From an uncultured Bacteroides sp. (GTDB lineage Bacteria > Bacteroidota > Bacteroidia > Bacteroidales > Bacteroidaceae): a stretch of DNA of 64,000 bases. Position 1 is the first letter of the stretch; every line of letters starts with the position of its first letter. Under the pieces are notes generated by a model. It saw only the letters and a list, made by a program, of their open reading frames with translations, was not told the origin of the DNA and searched no databases. The DNA is taken from contig CAUEFX010000010.1 in assembly GCA_958477465.1 (NCBI GenBank), forward strand, positions 1 to 64,000. Reading direction: 5' to 3'. The position numbers and the translations under genes were made by a program. This document shows, in pieces, positions 9,033 through 19,216 of the stretch.

Positions 9033-9572
9033 ATGATGAAAACAATTGTTCGTAAAATCGGTCTGGTTGCACACGATGCAATGAAAAAGGACATGATAGA
9101 ATGGGTTCTTTGGAACTCGGAACGTCTGATAGGGCATAAGTTCTATTGTACGGGAACCACCGGTACACTCATTAAAAAAGCGCTCGAAGAGAAACATCCT
9201 GAAACAGAATGGGATATCACGATTCTGAAATCCGGTCCTTTAGGTGGTGACCAGCAAATGGGCTCACGTATTGTGGAAGGAGAGATTGATTATTTGTTCT
9301 TTTTCACGGATCCGATGACATTGCAGCCACATGACACGGATGTAAAGGCACTGACCCGGCTGGCGGGAGTTGAAAATATAGTTTTCTGTTGTAACCGTTC
9401 GACAGCGGACCATATTATTTCCAGTCCTTTGTTTCTTGACCCGACCTACAAACGGATTCATCCAGACTATACCAATTATACACAACGCTTTGAAAACAAA
9501 GAAATTGTATCGGAAGCAGTAGAACGGGTGAAGAAACGGATGAGCCGAAATGAAAACAATATGATCGAATGA
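9033..9572 (+). CDS. mgsA: Methylglyoxal synthase
   Basis: Converts dihydroxyacetone phosphate to methylglyoxal and phosphate, a bypass of lower glycolysis that relieves sugar-phosphate build-up. Family motifs are LVAHDAMKKDMIEW near the N-terminus, TGTTGTLI near residue 45, SGPLGGDQQMGSRI near residue 68 (catalytic Asp in GGDQQ), FFTDPMTLQPHDTDVKAL and CNRSTADHIISSP. The ATG at 9033 (or the adjacent 9036) is preferred because upstream codons back to 8994 add non-family sequence. The C-terminal extension after about residue 150 is longer than the usual enzyme. The stop is TGA. The 220 bp between this gene and rteA show no clear gene or tRNA. Confidence 0.93.
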   Translation: MMKTIVRKIGLVAHDAMKKDMIEWVLWNSERLIGHKFYCTGTTGTLIKKALEEKHPETEWDITILKSGPLGGDQQMGSRIVEGEIDYLFFFTDPMTLQPHDTDVKALTRLAGVENIVFCCNRSTADHIISSPLFLDPTYKRIHPDYTNYTQRFENKEIVSEAVERVKKRMSRNENNMIE

Positions 9573-9794
9573 GAATGTAATGTCCAATAAAGGGGATGTG
9601 ATATGTTTCAGTCATAAAAAGCAGGTTCCTATCCTTTCTGTGAGTATAAAAAAAGATTAAAAGATCAACTGTGTGATAGCAAACTTGCGAGGTATCCTCA
9701 AATGGTTTGAAACAGTAATAAACTTTTATCATAAGTTTCTATTATTCCCTTTTATATGAGCGAACACGCCTTTTTGTAGGATTCCAATATAAGA

Positions 9795-12212
9795 ATGAAG
9801 ACTTCCATGTGGTTGAAACTTAAAATCCTTTTAGGATATGTCATACTGCTTCTCCTGCTCGTCCTGACCATTCATATCTTCCGCAAGGAACAGACGAGGC
9901 GGAACAGCCTGCGACAGGATGAGCATGAACTGGCCTGTATCCGGCATCTGGCCGGAGAAACATACGCGGGCTTGCTGGGACTGGCCACTTACGGTGAAAC
10001 AGCCAGCGTCTGGGATGAAAGCGACCTTGGACTCTACCACACAAAAAAAGACAGTGTCTGTAACATGTTGCAGACACTGAAAAGGTATGTGAAGTCTCCC
10101 GAACAACAGTCGCGCATAGATTCGTTATGCCTGCTGCTGGAAAGAAAGGAACTGTTGTTAGACACGGTCATGGACACGTTCGGGCGTCTGCGCAAGACCG
10201 GCGAGATCGTGAACAGCAAGATTCCGGCAATCGTGTCCCATATCCAGCAGGCGGATGTCCTTCCTGCCGAGAAAAAGAAGGAGGAGGAAACTCCGAAGAA
10301 GGGTTTCTGGTCATTCATCAGGCCCGGGAGGAAAAAATCGGCCTATCTGCAGCAGAAGGAACAGCTGGAACGCCAGCGACAGTCCATTGGTAAACATCAG
10401 GGTACCACATCTGTCACGAGCATGCTGCACTCCCTTGACAGGGAGGTGACCGACATGCAGAAAGCCGAACGGGAAAGGCTGCTGGAACAGATGGACCTCC
10501 TGTACAGTAACAACACGGACCTGAACCACAGGCTACACCGGATTGTCAGGGACTTTGAGACGGATGCTGGAATACGGCTTGATGAGCGTTACAGGCAATT
10601 CATTTCCACACGCGACCGCTCGTTCCATACGGTCTCTCTGCTGGCTGTCCTCATCTCGTTGCTGACCGTCCTCCTGTATCTTATCATCCACCGGGATCTG
10701 AACAGGATAAACCAGTATCAGCGTCAGCTGGAAGCCTCCAATCGTGAGAACACGGAGCTCCTACAATCCAGAAAACGCATGATGCTCACCATCGCTCATG
10801 ACCTTCGTGCGCCACTGGCTACTATCAAAGGATGCGCCGAACTGCTCCCCGGGGAAGAAAAGAAGAGCCGCAAGGACGAGTATGCGGAAAATATACTCCA
10901 TTCTTCCGATTACATGATCGGGCTGGTCAATACGCTGATCGGATTCTACCTGCTGGATACCGGCAGGAACAAACCCATCCTTTCGATTTTCCGGCTGGAG
11001 ACCCTTTTCAGCGAAACAGCCCGGAACTACGGTTCGCTGGCCAAAAAGAAAAAGCTGCGGCTGACAACCGCCTTTTCCGGTCTGGATGTGGTAGTAAGCG
11101 GTGACCGTTCCCAGCTCCAGCAAATCCTGAACAATCTGCTTTCCAACGCCATTAAATTCACCCGGCAAGGTGAAATCCGCCTGCAAGCGGAATACCGGAA
11201 TAAAGAATTGCATTTCTCGGTACAGGACACCGGTACCGGGATGACGGAGGAAGAAACAACCCGGATATTCACAGCTTTTGAACGGTTGGACAATGCCCGT
11301 AATGTTCCCGGTTTCGGATTGGGGCTGGCCATTGCAAGCAGGCTGGTCTCCGGGATGCAGGGAAGCCTTACCGTAAAAAGCAAACCGGGTGAAGGCAGCA
11401 CGTTTACCGCATTCCTGCCACTCCTTGAGGCGGATGAATCCACCCAGATGGATGAGACACGCATCGCTACTGATTATCATCTGGATGGAATCAACGTACT
11501 GGTCATTGATGACGACCGGATGCAACTGAACATTACCAAAGAGATGTTTAACCGTAACGGAGTGCGGTGCGACTGCTGCCAGACCAGCCGTGAACTGGTT
11601 ACCCGGCTACGGTCACAAAGATATGACCTGCTGCTGACGGATATACAGATGCCTGAAACGGACGGCTACGGAATACTTGAACTGCTCCGGGCATCCAATA
11701 TGGAGAACGCAAAGACAATCCCCGTCATAGCGGTAACGGCACGGGTGGATGATGACAACGAGTATCTGTCGGGCGGCTTTTCGGGCTGCATCCATAAACC
11801 ATTCTCTATGGAAGAACTGATAAATACAGTGGCACAAGTGATAGGAGAAAAAGACAGAAAGGAGTATGCTCCCGATTTCTCACTCATCCTTTCAGGAGAG
11901 GACAACAGGGAGGAAATGCTCGCCCTGTTTATCGAAGAGAGCCGGAAAGACCTTGCCGCATTAACCGCTGCCTTAGACCGACAAGACAAGGAGGCCGCCG
12001 CCTCCATCCTGCATAAGAACCTGCCCCTATGGGAAACCGTCCGTCTGGATTTCCCCTTGTCTCATTTACGGGAACTGGTGACAGAACCTGCGACAGAGTG
12101 GACCAATAGACAATCCATGGAAATGCGGGACATCATCCGGGCAGTGGAAAAACTGATAGTATACGCTGAAAAATACGGGAGGAAAGCCTATGAAAACAAT
12201 CCTGATTATTGA
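9795..12212 (+). CDS. rteA: RteA-like hybrid sensor histidine kinase
   Basis: Membrane sensor of the RteA-RteB two-component system that controls excision and transfer of CTnDOT-type elements. The 805-residue protein has an N-terminal membrane segment (LGYVILLLLLVLTIHIF), a coiled-coil-rich sensor region, a second membrane segment at about residues 277-297, a HisKA domain with the phospho-acceptor in TIAHDLRAPLATIKG near residue 336, an HATPase domain (NNLLSNAIKFT, GFGLGLAIASRL), a receiver domain (LLLTDIQMPETDGYG) and a C-terminal HPt-like region. It overlaps rteB by 23 bp. In CTnDOT the pair follows tetQ; here it follows metabolic cargo. The stop is TGA, read conventionally. Confidence 0.92.
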   Translation: MKTSMWLKLKILLGYVILLLLLVLTIHIFRKEQTRRNSLRQDEHELACIRHLAGETYAGLLGLATYGETASVWDESDLGLYHTKKDSVCNMLQTLKRYVKSPEQQSRIDSLCLLLERKELLLDTVMDTFGRLRKTGEIVNSKIPAIVSHIQQADVLPAEKKKEEETPKKGFWSFIRPGRKKSAYLQQKEQLERQRQSIGKHQGTTSVTSMLHSLDREVTDMQKAERERLLEQMDLLYSNNTDLNHRLHRIVRDFETDAGIRLDERYRQFISTRDRSFHTVSLLAVLISLLTVLLYLIIHRDLNRINQYQRQLEASNRENTELLQSRKRMMLTIAHDLRAPLATIKGCAELLPGEEKKSRKDEYAENILHSSDYMIGLVNTLIGFYLLDTGRNKPILSIFRLETLFSETARNYGSLAKKKKLRLTTAFSGLDVVVSGDRSQLQQILNNLLSNAIKFTRQGEIRLQAEYRNKELHFSVQDTGTGMTEEETTRIFTAFERLDNARNVPGFGLGLAIASRLVSGMQGSLTVKSKPGEGSTFTAFLPLLEADESTQMDETRIATDYHLDGINVLVIDDDRMQLNITKEMFNRNGVRCDCCQTSRELVTRLRSQRYDLLLTDIQMPETDGYGILELLRASNMENAKTIPVIAVTARVDDDNEYLSGGFSGCIHKPFSMEELINTVAQVIGEKDRKEYAPDFSLILSGEDNREEMLALFIEESRKDLAALTAALDRQDKEAAASILHKNLPLWETVRLDFPLSHLRELVTEPATEWTNRQSMEMRDIIRAVEKLIVYAEKYGRKAYENNPDY

Positions 12213-13476
12213 AGATGATATTGTGTTCAGCCGTAGCATCAGCAACTGGCTGGTGAAAAAAGGGATGAAAACCGAATGCGTGGCAACCCTTGCGAATGCC
12301 CGTAAAGCCATCGGGCAAAAGGAGTTCGACCTAATACTGGCAGACCTGCGCCTGCCGGACGGAAATAGCACCTCGCTCCTGAAATGGATGAATGAGAAGT
12401 ACTACTCTATCCCTTTTCTGATCATGACCAACTACGGACAGGTGGAGAATGCGGTGACAACCATGCAACTGGGAGCCATCAACTACCTGTGTAAGCCTGT
12501 GCAGCCAGACAATCTCCTGGCTCTGATAACGGAGATACTGGATAAAAACGATAACGAACAGGAGTTCTACCGAGGTGAAAGCCCCAAAGCCCATGAGATG
12601 TACCGTCTGATAGAGATGATTGCCTGTGCCGACATCTCCGTTCTGCTCCGTGGGGCTTCCGGCACCGGGAAGGAGCACATTGCAGCCGAGATACATGCCC
12701 GGAGCCATCGGAAGAACAAGCCGTATCTGGCTATCGACTGCGGGGCCATTTCCGATGAGCTTGCCGCCTCCGAGTTTTTCGGTCATCAGAAGGGAGCCTT
12801 TACCGGTGCGGAAAGCGACAAGGTCGGATTGTTCCGTGCCGTTAACGGAGGGACATTGTTTCTGGACGAGATAGGCAACCTTTCCTATAAGACACAGATG
12901 CTCCTGCTCAGGGCCTTGCAAGAGAAACGCTGCAAGCCGGTAGGTTCCACGAAAGAATACTCTTTTGATATCCGGCTGGTTGCCGCCACCAATGAGAATC
13001 TGGAAAAAGCCATCGGAGAAGGACGCTTCCGGGAAGACCTGTTCCACCGGCTCAATGAGTTCACTCTGCGGATTCCTACACTGGCAGAATGCCGGGAAGA
13101 CATCCTTCCTCTGGCTTATTTTTTCTTGAAACTCACTTGCGCCAAGGCCCATAAATCGTTTCGTGGCTTTGACCGGCTGGCAGAGGCGGCACTGCTGGAA
13201 TATCCCTGGCCGGGGAATATCCGTGAACTGAAGAATGTAATAGGTCGAGCCGTACTCATCTGCCAAGAGCAATGGATTTCCGTTTCAGACCTGAACCTTG
13301 AAATCTCCCTTCCTAAAGAAGAAGAAACGCAGTGGACGGAAGAAGAAAAAGAAAAGGCGTTGCTTCTCCAGACCCTTGAAAAGACGGGTGACAACCGTTC
13401 CAAGGCGGCCCGGTTGCTCAATGTCAGCCGGACTACCCTGTATGAGAAACTAAGGAAATACCATATCATCGACTGA
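12190..13476 (+). CDS. rteB: RteB-like NtrC-family response regulator
   Basis: Transcriptional activator paired with RteA. The 428-residue protein has an N-terminal receiver domain with the phospho-acceptor Asp in LILADLRLPDG (about residue 52), an AAA+ domain with Walker A GASGTGKEHIAAE and the sigma-54 contact loop HQKGAFTGAESD, Walker B-like GGTLFLDEIGNL, and a C-terminal Fis-type helix-turn-helix (GDNRSKAARLLNVSRTTLYEKL). An intact GAFTGA loop implies sigma-54-dependent activation. In CTnDOT this protein activates rteC. The start overlaps the 3' end of rteA, indicating translational coupling. The stop is TGA (ATC-GAC-TGA) and is followed by a strong terminator. Confidence 0.93.
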   Translation: MKTILIIEDDIVFSRSISNWLVKKGMKTECVATLANARKAIGQKEFDLILADLRLPDGNSTSLLKWMNEKYYSIPFLIMTNYGQVENAVTTMQLGAINYLCKPVQPDNLLALITEILDKNDNEQEFYRGESPKAHEMYRLIEMIACADISVLLRGASGTGKEHIAAEIHARSHRKNKPYLAIDCGAISDELAASEFFGHQKGAFTGAESDKVGLFRAVNGGTLFLDEIGNLSYKTQMLLLRALQEKRCKPVGSTKEYSFDIRLVAATNENLEKAIGEGRFREDLFHRLNEFTLRIPTLAECREDILPLAYFFLKLTCAKAHKSFRGFDRLAEAALLEYPWPGNIRELKNVIGRAVLICQEQWISVSDLNLEISLPKEEETQWTEEEKEKALLLQTLEKTGDNRSKAARLLNVSRTTLYEKLRKYHIID

Positions 13477-13508
13477 CCGGAGGATAACCCGAAGCAAATG
13501 AGGTTTAC

Positions 13509-13558
13509 AAAAGTGTAAGCCGTCCTAACATTCTTGTCAAGGACGGCTTACACTTTTT
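13509..13558 (+). terminator. Rho-independent terminator after rteB
   Basis: AAAAGTGTAAGCCGTCCT (13509-13526) and AGGACGGCTTACACTTTT (13540-13557) form an 18-bp perfect stem with a 13-base loop followed by T residues. It separates rteA-rteB from rteC, so rteC must have its own promoter. Confidence 0.92.
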
Positions 13559-13690
13559 ATTTACACCCGTTTCTATATGAAATTTGTTTATTGTTGATTG
13601 TCAGTATTTTAAAAAGGTATAGAGCTTTAAACGATAGCAGAGGCATTTCATTTGGCTTACTCCGGTATAAACAAATCAAATGTATGCCGT

Positions 13691-14308
13691 ATGAAACCAT
13701 TTACAGAATGCCGTATATTCAATTATTTATCTCTGGCTTCAAGCCCAAAACAGACAGTTTCCGATGAAGAATTCTCTTCCTCCTATACCGAATATGAACA
13801 ATACCTTTACGACCTCGCCATCGAATCGGTTTCCGTATCGGAAAGGCTGCGCCATCTGCTTCACAGCAAGGTAGAACTGATTTCCCTAAAGAAGTTATTC
13901 ACCCGAACAGGACATTTCCACACGGCAGTAGCCGAATTCTATCTGGACAAATGCCTCCTGCTGGTGGAGGCGGAAATAGAGCTGGTCAATTTTGGTGTAC
14001 AGTACCCCGGAACCATCACGACACCTTCCTCGTTTCTTTCATCGCTCCATTGGAAAGGTTCGCTGGTCAACCTGATGGAACTGATCTCCTCGCTGGATTA
14101 CAGCGGGCTGATTACGGACGAAAGCGGCAAACGCCTCTCTTTCGCCGGTATCGTTTCCGCTTTTGAGAAACTCTTCAATGTTGCCATTCCCAAACCATAT
14201 GACCTGCGTGCCGACCTTGCCCGGCGCAAAAAGAACTATTCCGTCCTGCTGCCCAAACTAAAGGAAACCTTTGAAAAGAACATCGCGGCTTGCGGAAACG
14301 GGAAGTGA
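13691..14308 (+). CDS. rteC: RteC-family regulator
   Basis: In CTnDOT, RteC is the DNA-binding activator of the excision operon and is itself switched on by RteB. This 205-residue protein matches the family in length and general features: an acidic N-terminal helix region (SDEEFSSSYTEYEQYLYDLA), FYLDKCLLLVEAEIELVNFG in the middle and a basic C-terminal region (YDLRADLARRKKNYSVLLPKLKETF). The ATG at 13691 is preferred over the TTG at 13652. The stop is TGA at 14306-14308; reading through it would add 23 residues before a TAG, with no sign that these are conserved. TGA is therefore taken as a true stop here, unlike in the genes just downstream. Confidence 0.8.
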   Translation: MKPFTECRIFNYLSLASSPKQTVSDEEFSSSYTEYEQYLYDLAIESVSVSERLRHLLHSKVELISLKKLFTRTGHFHTAVAEFYLDKCLLLVEAEIELVNFGVQYPGTITTPSSFLSSLHWKGSLVNLMELISSLDYSGLITDESGKRLSFAGIVSAFEKLFNVAIPKPYDLRADLARRKKNYSVLLPKLKETFEKNIAACGNGK

Positions 14309-14329
14309 ACAGGGGTATTTTTACCCCCT

Positions 14330-14406
14330 GTCACAAATAGTCATCTCTTGTCATTTGTAGTCACTTTCCGATTTTAGGTTCGTATCAAAATTATCACTTA
14401 TTTTGC
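14330..14406 (+). promoter_or_regulatory. Activator-type array (4 x GTCA, 10-bp period) and -7 box before mobA
   Basis: GTCA occurs at 14330, 14340, 14350 and 14360, exactly 10 bp apart, so all copies face one side of the helix. A -7-like box TATTTTGC begins at 14399, 36 bp after the array; the -33 position holds no TTTG, as expected for an activator-dependent promoter. The motif reads as TGAC on the opposite strand. The same four-fold array is found before the genes at 20876 and 34322. An imperfect inverted repeat (ACAGGGG...CCCCCTGT, 14309-14331) lies just upstream, and this intergenic region is also the natural place for oriT, though no nic site was recognised. Confidence 0.65.
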
Positions 14407-14433
14407 TGCCGGATAAATAAAACCTGAAAAGAT

Positions 14434-14895
14434 ATGGCTAAAATCAATAGTACACGCAAACCCGGACGGGCTGACACTTCGAGCAAATGAAGAGGCGGAC
14501 GGAATCCCAAAGAGGAATCAGAACTTCATTCTTATTATTACGGATTCCGTCTGGACGAACTCCAGAACATCGAGTTTGAGAGGCTCTTTGAGAATTCGGG
14601 AGCTAATAATAAATCCCAGTTCATCCTTGCCGCCCTTTTCGACAAACCGATGAAAGTCGTGAAAATAGATAAGGCGGCAACGGACTACTACATCAAGCTG
14701 ACCAACCTGCAGAGCGAATACCGCCGGATCGGAGTAAACTATAACCAGGCAGTCAAAGCTCTGCATACCGGACTATCCGAAAAGAAGGCTCTTGCCATGC
14801 TCTATAAATTGGAGCAACTGACTATTGAACTAATATCTCTCAACCGGGAGATTATCCGTCTCACCCAAGAATTTGAACAATGGTTGCAAAAATAA
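14434..14895 (+). CDS. mobA: MobA-like mobilisation protein, interrupted by one in-frame TGA
   Basis: Relaxosome accessory protein of the type encoded before the Bacteroides MobB relaxase. The ATG at 14434 opens 18 codons (MAKINSTRKPGRADTSSK), then a TGA at 14488-14490, then RGGRNPKEE and a continuous frame to TAA at 14893. The 153-residue whole has the family's basic N-terminus with an RGGR motif, an RHH-like middle (FENSGANNKSQFILAALF) and a helical tail (YNQAVKALHTGLSEKKALAMLYKLEQL). Trp is the expected reading of TGA by analogy with other genes here, but this site is not strongly conserved in the family as I know it. Its end overlaps the mobB start by 16 bp. The same gene also uses TGG (EQWLQK). 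Confidence 0.8.
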
Positions 14896-16109
14896 CATCA
14901 GGAGCCTCCGTTTACGGGGCATTATACTACAATCAAGAAAAAGTGGACAAGCAGCAGGCACGGCCACTGGCATGAAACCGGATCATGGAACCGGCAGACG
15001 GCCATCCGACCATCCAGCACTGCATCCGTTCCTTCGAACCGTATCTGGCGGCTAACCGCCGGACTGAGAAGCCCGTTATCCACATTTCATTAAATCCACA
15101 CCCGGACGATGTGCTGACCGATGAACAGTTGACCGCTATCGGCCAGGAATACATGGAAAAAATGGGATATGGCAACCAACCCTATATCATCTACCGGCAT
15201 GAGGATATCGGCAGGCCCCACATCCATATCGTCTCCCTGCGTATTGACGAGCAGGGAAAGAAAATTAAAGATTACAAAGAATGGCAACGCTCGACCGCTG
15301 TTTGCCGGGAGCTGGAGAGGAAATACCATCTGTTACCCGCCGAGAAGATGGAGCGACGGGAATCCCTGCCGCTGACTGCCGTCGATTACCGGAAGGGGGA
15401 TATCAAGCATCAGATAGCCAATGTGGTCAAGCCCGTCATGCAGGGATACAAGTTCCAATCCGTCAAGGAGTTTAAAGCCCTGCTTGGCCTTTTCCATGTA
15501 ACGGTGGAAGAGGCCCACAAGACGATAAAGGGAAAGACCTATCATGGACTGGTCTATGCGGCTACCGATGAAAAAGGAGAACGGACCGGCGTAGCCATCA
15601 AATCCAGCAAGATCGGTAAAAGCGTAGGCTACGAGGCACTCCAAAAGAAATTTGTGAAAAGCAAACAATGAATTGCCCGACATCCCGTACCCGTACAGAC
15701 GAAGGAAGCTATCGCTACCGCCCTGCAAGGACAGCCCACCCGTCAGGGATTCCTGCAGGAACTTTCTGGAAAAGGCATTGCCGCCATACTCTGGCAGAAC
15801 GATTCCGGTGTGATCTATGGCGTGACCTACATCGACCATAACTCAAAGACCGTATTCAAGGGCTCGCTTCTGGGCAAAGAATATTCGGCATCGGTTATAA
15901 ACCGGAAGTACGGCACGATCCCACCGGAAAAGACTGAAGAAGCCCCTGTTATCCATCCGTCCGAACCGGAAATGAAAGAGACGGAGCTGGTGGAAGGACT
16001 GCTTGATATATTCTCTTTGGAATCCTATCCGTATCCGGCAGACGACCTGACGCAAAGCCCTTACGGGAAAAAGAAAAAGAGAAAACGCAGAGGTCCGCAT
16101 CTGGGCTAA
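14880..16109 (+). CDS. mobB: MobB-like relaxase, interrupted by two in-frame TGA codons
   Basis: Nicks oriT and pilots the transferred strand. Read with TGA as a sense codon, the frame runs 409 residues from ATG 14880 to TAA 16109. TGA falls at codon 32 (14973-14975, between QQARPLA and NRIMEPAD) and codon 264 (15669-15671, between KSKQ and IARHPVPV). Family features are SGASVYGALYYNQEKV at the N-terminus, KPVIHISLNPHPDDVL near residue 65, and the histidine-rich IIYRHEDIGRPHIHIVSLR near residue 105, which supplies the metal-binding histidines. The C-terminal third continues with IYGVTYIDHNSKTVF. Two Trp codons are TGG. A product ending at codon 31 would lack the whole catalytic domain. Confidence 0.85.
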
Positions 16110-16142
16110 TAAAATGTATCACCATTAATTATCATACCGCTT

Positions 16143-18155
16143 ATGTCACAAGACGAAACCAGAGGGCTCAATAAGAACCTTGACTTCATGAGGGCCATCA
16201 GCATCCTATTTTTAGTGATGAATGTCTATTATTTCTGCTATCCCTATTTTCTTTCCATGAACCTGAACATCGGTGTCGTGGACAAGATACTGCTCAATTT
16301 CCAGCGGGATACCGGGCTGTTTTCCCATTCGCTGGTGAGCAAGTCCTTCAGTCTGCTCTTCCTTTTCTTCTCCTGCATGGGAGCGAAAGGACGGAAGGAC
16401 GTGGAGATGTCATGAAGGAGTATCGGCTGTTACCTTATAGCCGGGATGCTGCTCTTTTTTGGTAGCGAGCTCTTACTGACGGCACGCTTCCCCGTCGCGC
16501 TTCTAACCTTATTATATGTAGCTACCGTAGCTGCCGGATATATCAGCCTGCTTACCGCCGGAACCTGGATCAGCCGCCTGTTGAAGAACCAACTCATGGA
16601 TGACGTCTTTAACGACGAGAACGAGAGCTTCATGCAGGAGCGCAGGTTGATTGCCAATGAATACTCGGTAAACCTGCCCACCCGTTTCCGTTACCAACGA
16701 AAGACCTATTCAGGCTGGATAAACGTGATTAATCCCTTCCGCGCCTCATTGATATTAGGCACGCCGGGATCAGGAAAGAGTTATGCCATCATCAATAACT
16801 ATATCCGCCAGCAGATAGAGAAAGGATTCGCCGCCTATATCTATGATTTTAAGTATCCGGATTTAAGCATAATTGCTTATAACCAGCTGCTTAAAAACAA
16901 GGATAAGTATGCCAAGCCGGTCGGATTTTATGTGATTAATTTCGATGATCCCAGATACAGCCACCGGTGCAATCCCCTCAATCCTTCGTTTCTATCCGAT
17001 ATCGCGGATGCATACGAATCAGCGTATGTAATCATGTTAAATTTGAACAAGAGTTGGATTCAAAAGCAGGGAGATTTCTTTGTAGAAAGCCCGATTGTGC
17101 TATTTGCGGCGGTGATCTGGTATCTTAAAATCTATGAAAACGGGAAATTCTGCACCTTCCCACATGCCATAGAGCTATTGAATAAACCGTATTCCGACCT
17201 GTTCACCATACTGACCTCTTACCGGGAGCTGGAGAATTACCTGTCACCTTTTATGGATGCATGGAAAGGTGGTGCGATGGAGCAGCTCCAAGGGCAGATA
17301 GCTTCCGCCAAAATTCCGCTATCAAGGCTGATCTCACCTGCCTTATATTGGATTATGACCGGAGATGACTTCACGCTGGATATCAATAATCCGGAGGAAC
17401 CCAAAGTTTTGTGCGTCGGCAATAACCCTGACAGACAGAATATTTACTCATGTGCGTTAGGATTGTATAATGCCCGTATCGTTAAAATGGTCAACCGAAA
17501 AGGCAGGCTCAAATGCTCTATTCTAGTGGATGAGGTTCCCACACTTTACTTTAAAGGACTTGACACCCTGATCGCTACCGCCCGTAGCAACAAAGTGGCA
17601 GTATGTCTGGGAGCACAGGATTTCAGCCAGTTAATACGTGACTACGGTGATAAGGAGGCGCGGGTGATCCAGAACACAATTGGAAATATCTTTTCCGGGC
17701 AAGTGGTCGGAGAAACAGCGAAAAACCTTTCTGAAAGGTTTGGGAAAGTGCTCCAACAGCGCAAATCCATTAATATGACCCGTGAAGACACCTCAACCAA
17801 TATCAGTACCCAGCTCGACTCGCTGATACCTGCCTCCAAAATCTCCAACCTCTCGCAAGGAGAGTTTGTCGGCAGTGTCTGCGACAACTTCGGGGAGAAG
17901 ATAGAACAGAAGATATTCCATTGCGAGATCGTGGTGGACAATGAACGGGTAGCCGCCGAAACAAAAGCCTACAAGCCTATCCCCGTCATAACCGACTTTA
18001 CCGGTGCGGATGGTAAGGACCACATGCAAGAGGAAATCGAAAGGAACTACTATCAAATCAAGGAAGACGTGACGCAAATCATCGAAAAAGAGCTGCTTCG
18101 CATCCAAAATGATCCCAACTTGAAACACCTGCTGGAAACGGCAGACGATGAATAA
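16143..18155 (+). CDS. mobC: MobC/TraG-type coupling protein, interrupted by one in-frame TGA
   Basis: A type IV coupling ATPase that brings the relaxosome to the mating pore. The 670-residue frame has an N-terminal membrane region (ISILFLVMNVYYFCYPYFL and SLLFLFFSCMG), a TGA at codon 91 (16413-16415, GRKDVEMS-TGA-RSIGCYLIAG), another hydrophobic stretch, Walker A LGTPGSGKSYAIINNY near residue 205, YIYDFKYPDL, LVDEVPTLY near residue 460 and QNTIGNIFSGQVVGETA. Bacteroides homologues as I recall them have Trp at the position of the TGA, between the second and third membrane segments. Six other Trp codons are TGG. It ends in TAA and lies 33 bp after mobB. Confidence 0.9.
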
Positions 18156-18193
18156 TCCCTATTTAATTTATTAATCATTTAAATGTTGTAAAC

Positions 18194-19099
18194 ATGGAAA
18201 AAAAGAAAAGTTCTCCGGCCAACCTGCCGGGAAAACCCTGCTTCCCCTGGGTGGGAGGTAAAAGAAGACTGCTTCCCGTACTTATCGAATCCCTTCCGAA
18301 AGACTTCGGACAGATGGATACCTATGTAGAACCGTTTGTCGGTGGCGGCGCCCTCTTCTTCTGAATAAGACAAGCCTATCCGGAAATCCGTTGCGTCATC
18401 AACGACTCCAACGAGGCTCTGATCAATGTCTACCGCGTCATCAAGGAATCCCCGGAGCAGCTTATTAAAGTGCTTGCCCGGATACAGGACGAATACATCG
18501 CGCTGGAGGAACATACCCGAAGAAGGGTCTACTTCATGGAGAAACGTACCTACTACAATGAAGGAAACCCGAATAACATCACCCGTGCCGCCCTGTTTAT
18601 CTTCTTCATGCGTACCTGTTATAACGGCATCTACTCCGTGAACCATAGCGGAAAGCTGTCCGTCACTTTTGGTGCCGGGGGACGGGTAAAACTGTTGGAA
18701 GAGGAACTGATCCGCTTTAACCACAAGCTGCTGCAAGATGTTGTGATTCTGGACGGTGACTACCGGCAGACCGCAGAATACACCGGAGCCAACTCCCTAT
18801 TTTATTTTGACCCGCCTTATAAGCCGGTCAATGAGGGTAACTCCTGCACCTCCTACATGCCACAGGACTTCGGAGATGAAGAGCAGATCAACCTGGCAAA
18901 TTTCTGCAAGGGAATAGGTGAAACCGGTGCCAAATGAATGCTTTCCAACTCCGATCCCCGGCAAAAGAACCCTGAGAACACCTTCTTCGACGACCTCTAT
19001 GCCGGTTTCCATATCCAGCGAATCAGCATCTTCCGTTCCATCTGTTCCATAGCCGAGAAAAGAGAAGCGGTCAATGAATTGCTGATCAGAAATTATTAA
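18194..19099 (+). CDS. Dam/DpnM-family DNA adenine methyltransferase, interrupted by two in-frame TGA codons
   Basis: N6-adenine methylase of the D12 class. The 301-residue frame reads FPWVGGKRRLLPVL (AdoMet motif with WxGGK), VEPFVGGGALFF then TGA at codon 57 (18362-18364), VINDSNEALINVYR, CYNGIYSVNHSGKLSVTFG, catalytic LFYFDPPYKPV (DPPY) near residue 210, GETGAK then TGA at codon 248 (18935-18937) and MLSNSDPRQKNP. Both interruptions are at aromatic or hydrophobic positions where Trp fits. The one other Trp is TGG. In a transfer region such an enzyme could protect incoming DNA from host restriction, which is inference. It ends in TAA at 19097 before a bidirectional terminator. Confidence 0.88.
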
Positions 19100-19127
19100 G
19101 AATAAATATCCGGTGGTAGCCGGGTAG

Positions 19128-19182
19128 CAATAAAAAGAGAGCTAAATTCCCTCCAGCAGGGATTTGACTCTCTTTTTTATTG
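19128..19182. terminator. Bidirectional terminator between dam and the primase gene
   Basis: CAATAAAAAGAGAG (19128-19141) pairs with CTCTCTTTTTTATTG (19168-19182) around an inner stem. A/T runs on both sides suit termination of the + strand methylase transcript and the - strand primase transcript that converge here. Confidence 0.85.
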
Positions 19183-19216
19183 CCTGCCTTTCATGCATCA
19201 GACAAGGACCAGTATT

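Noticed and set aside
14309..14331. Calling the ACAGGGG/CCCCCTGT inverted repeat the oriT nic region
   Set aside because: The position before mobA is suitable, but no nic consensus could be recognised, so it is only mentioned with the promoter.
14306..14377. Readthrough of the rteC TGA as a twelfth sense codon
   Set aside because: The extension of 23 residues runs through the promoter array and looks non-coding; rteC has its normal family length at the TGA.
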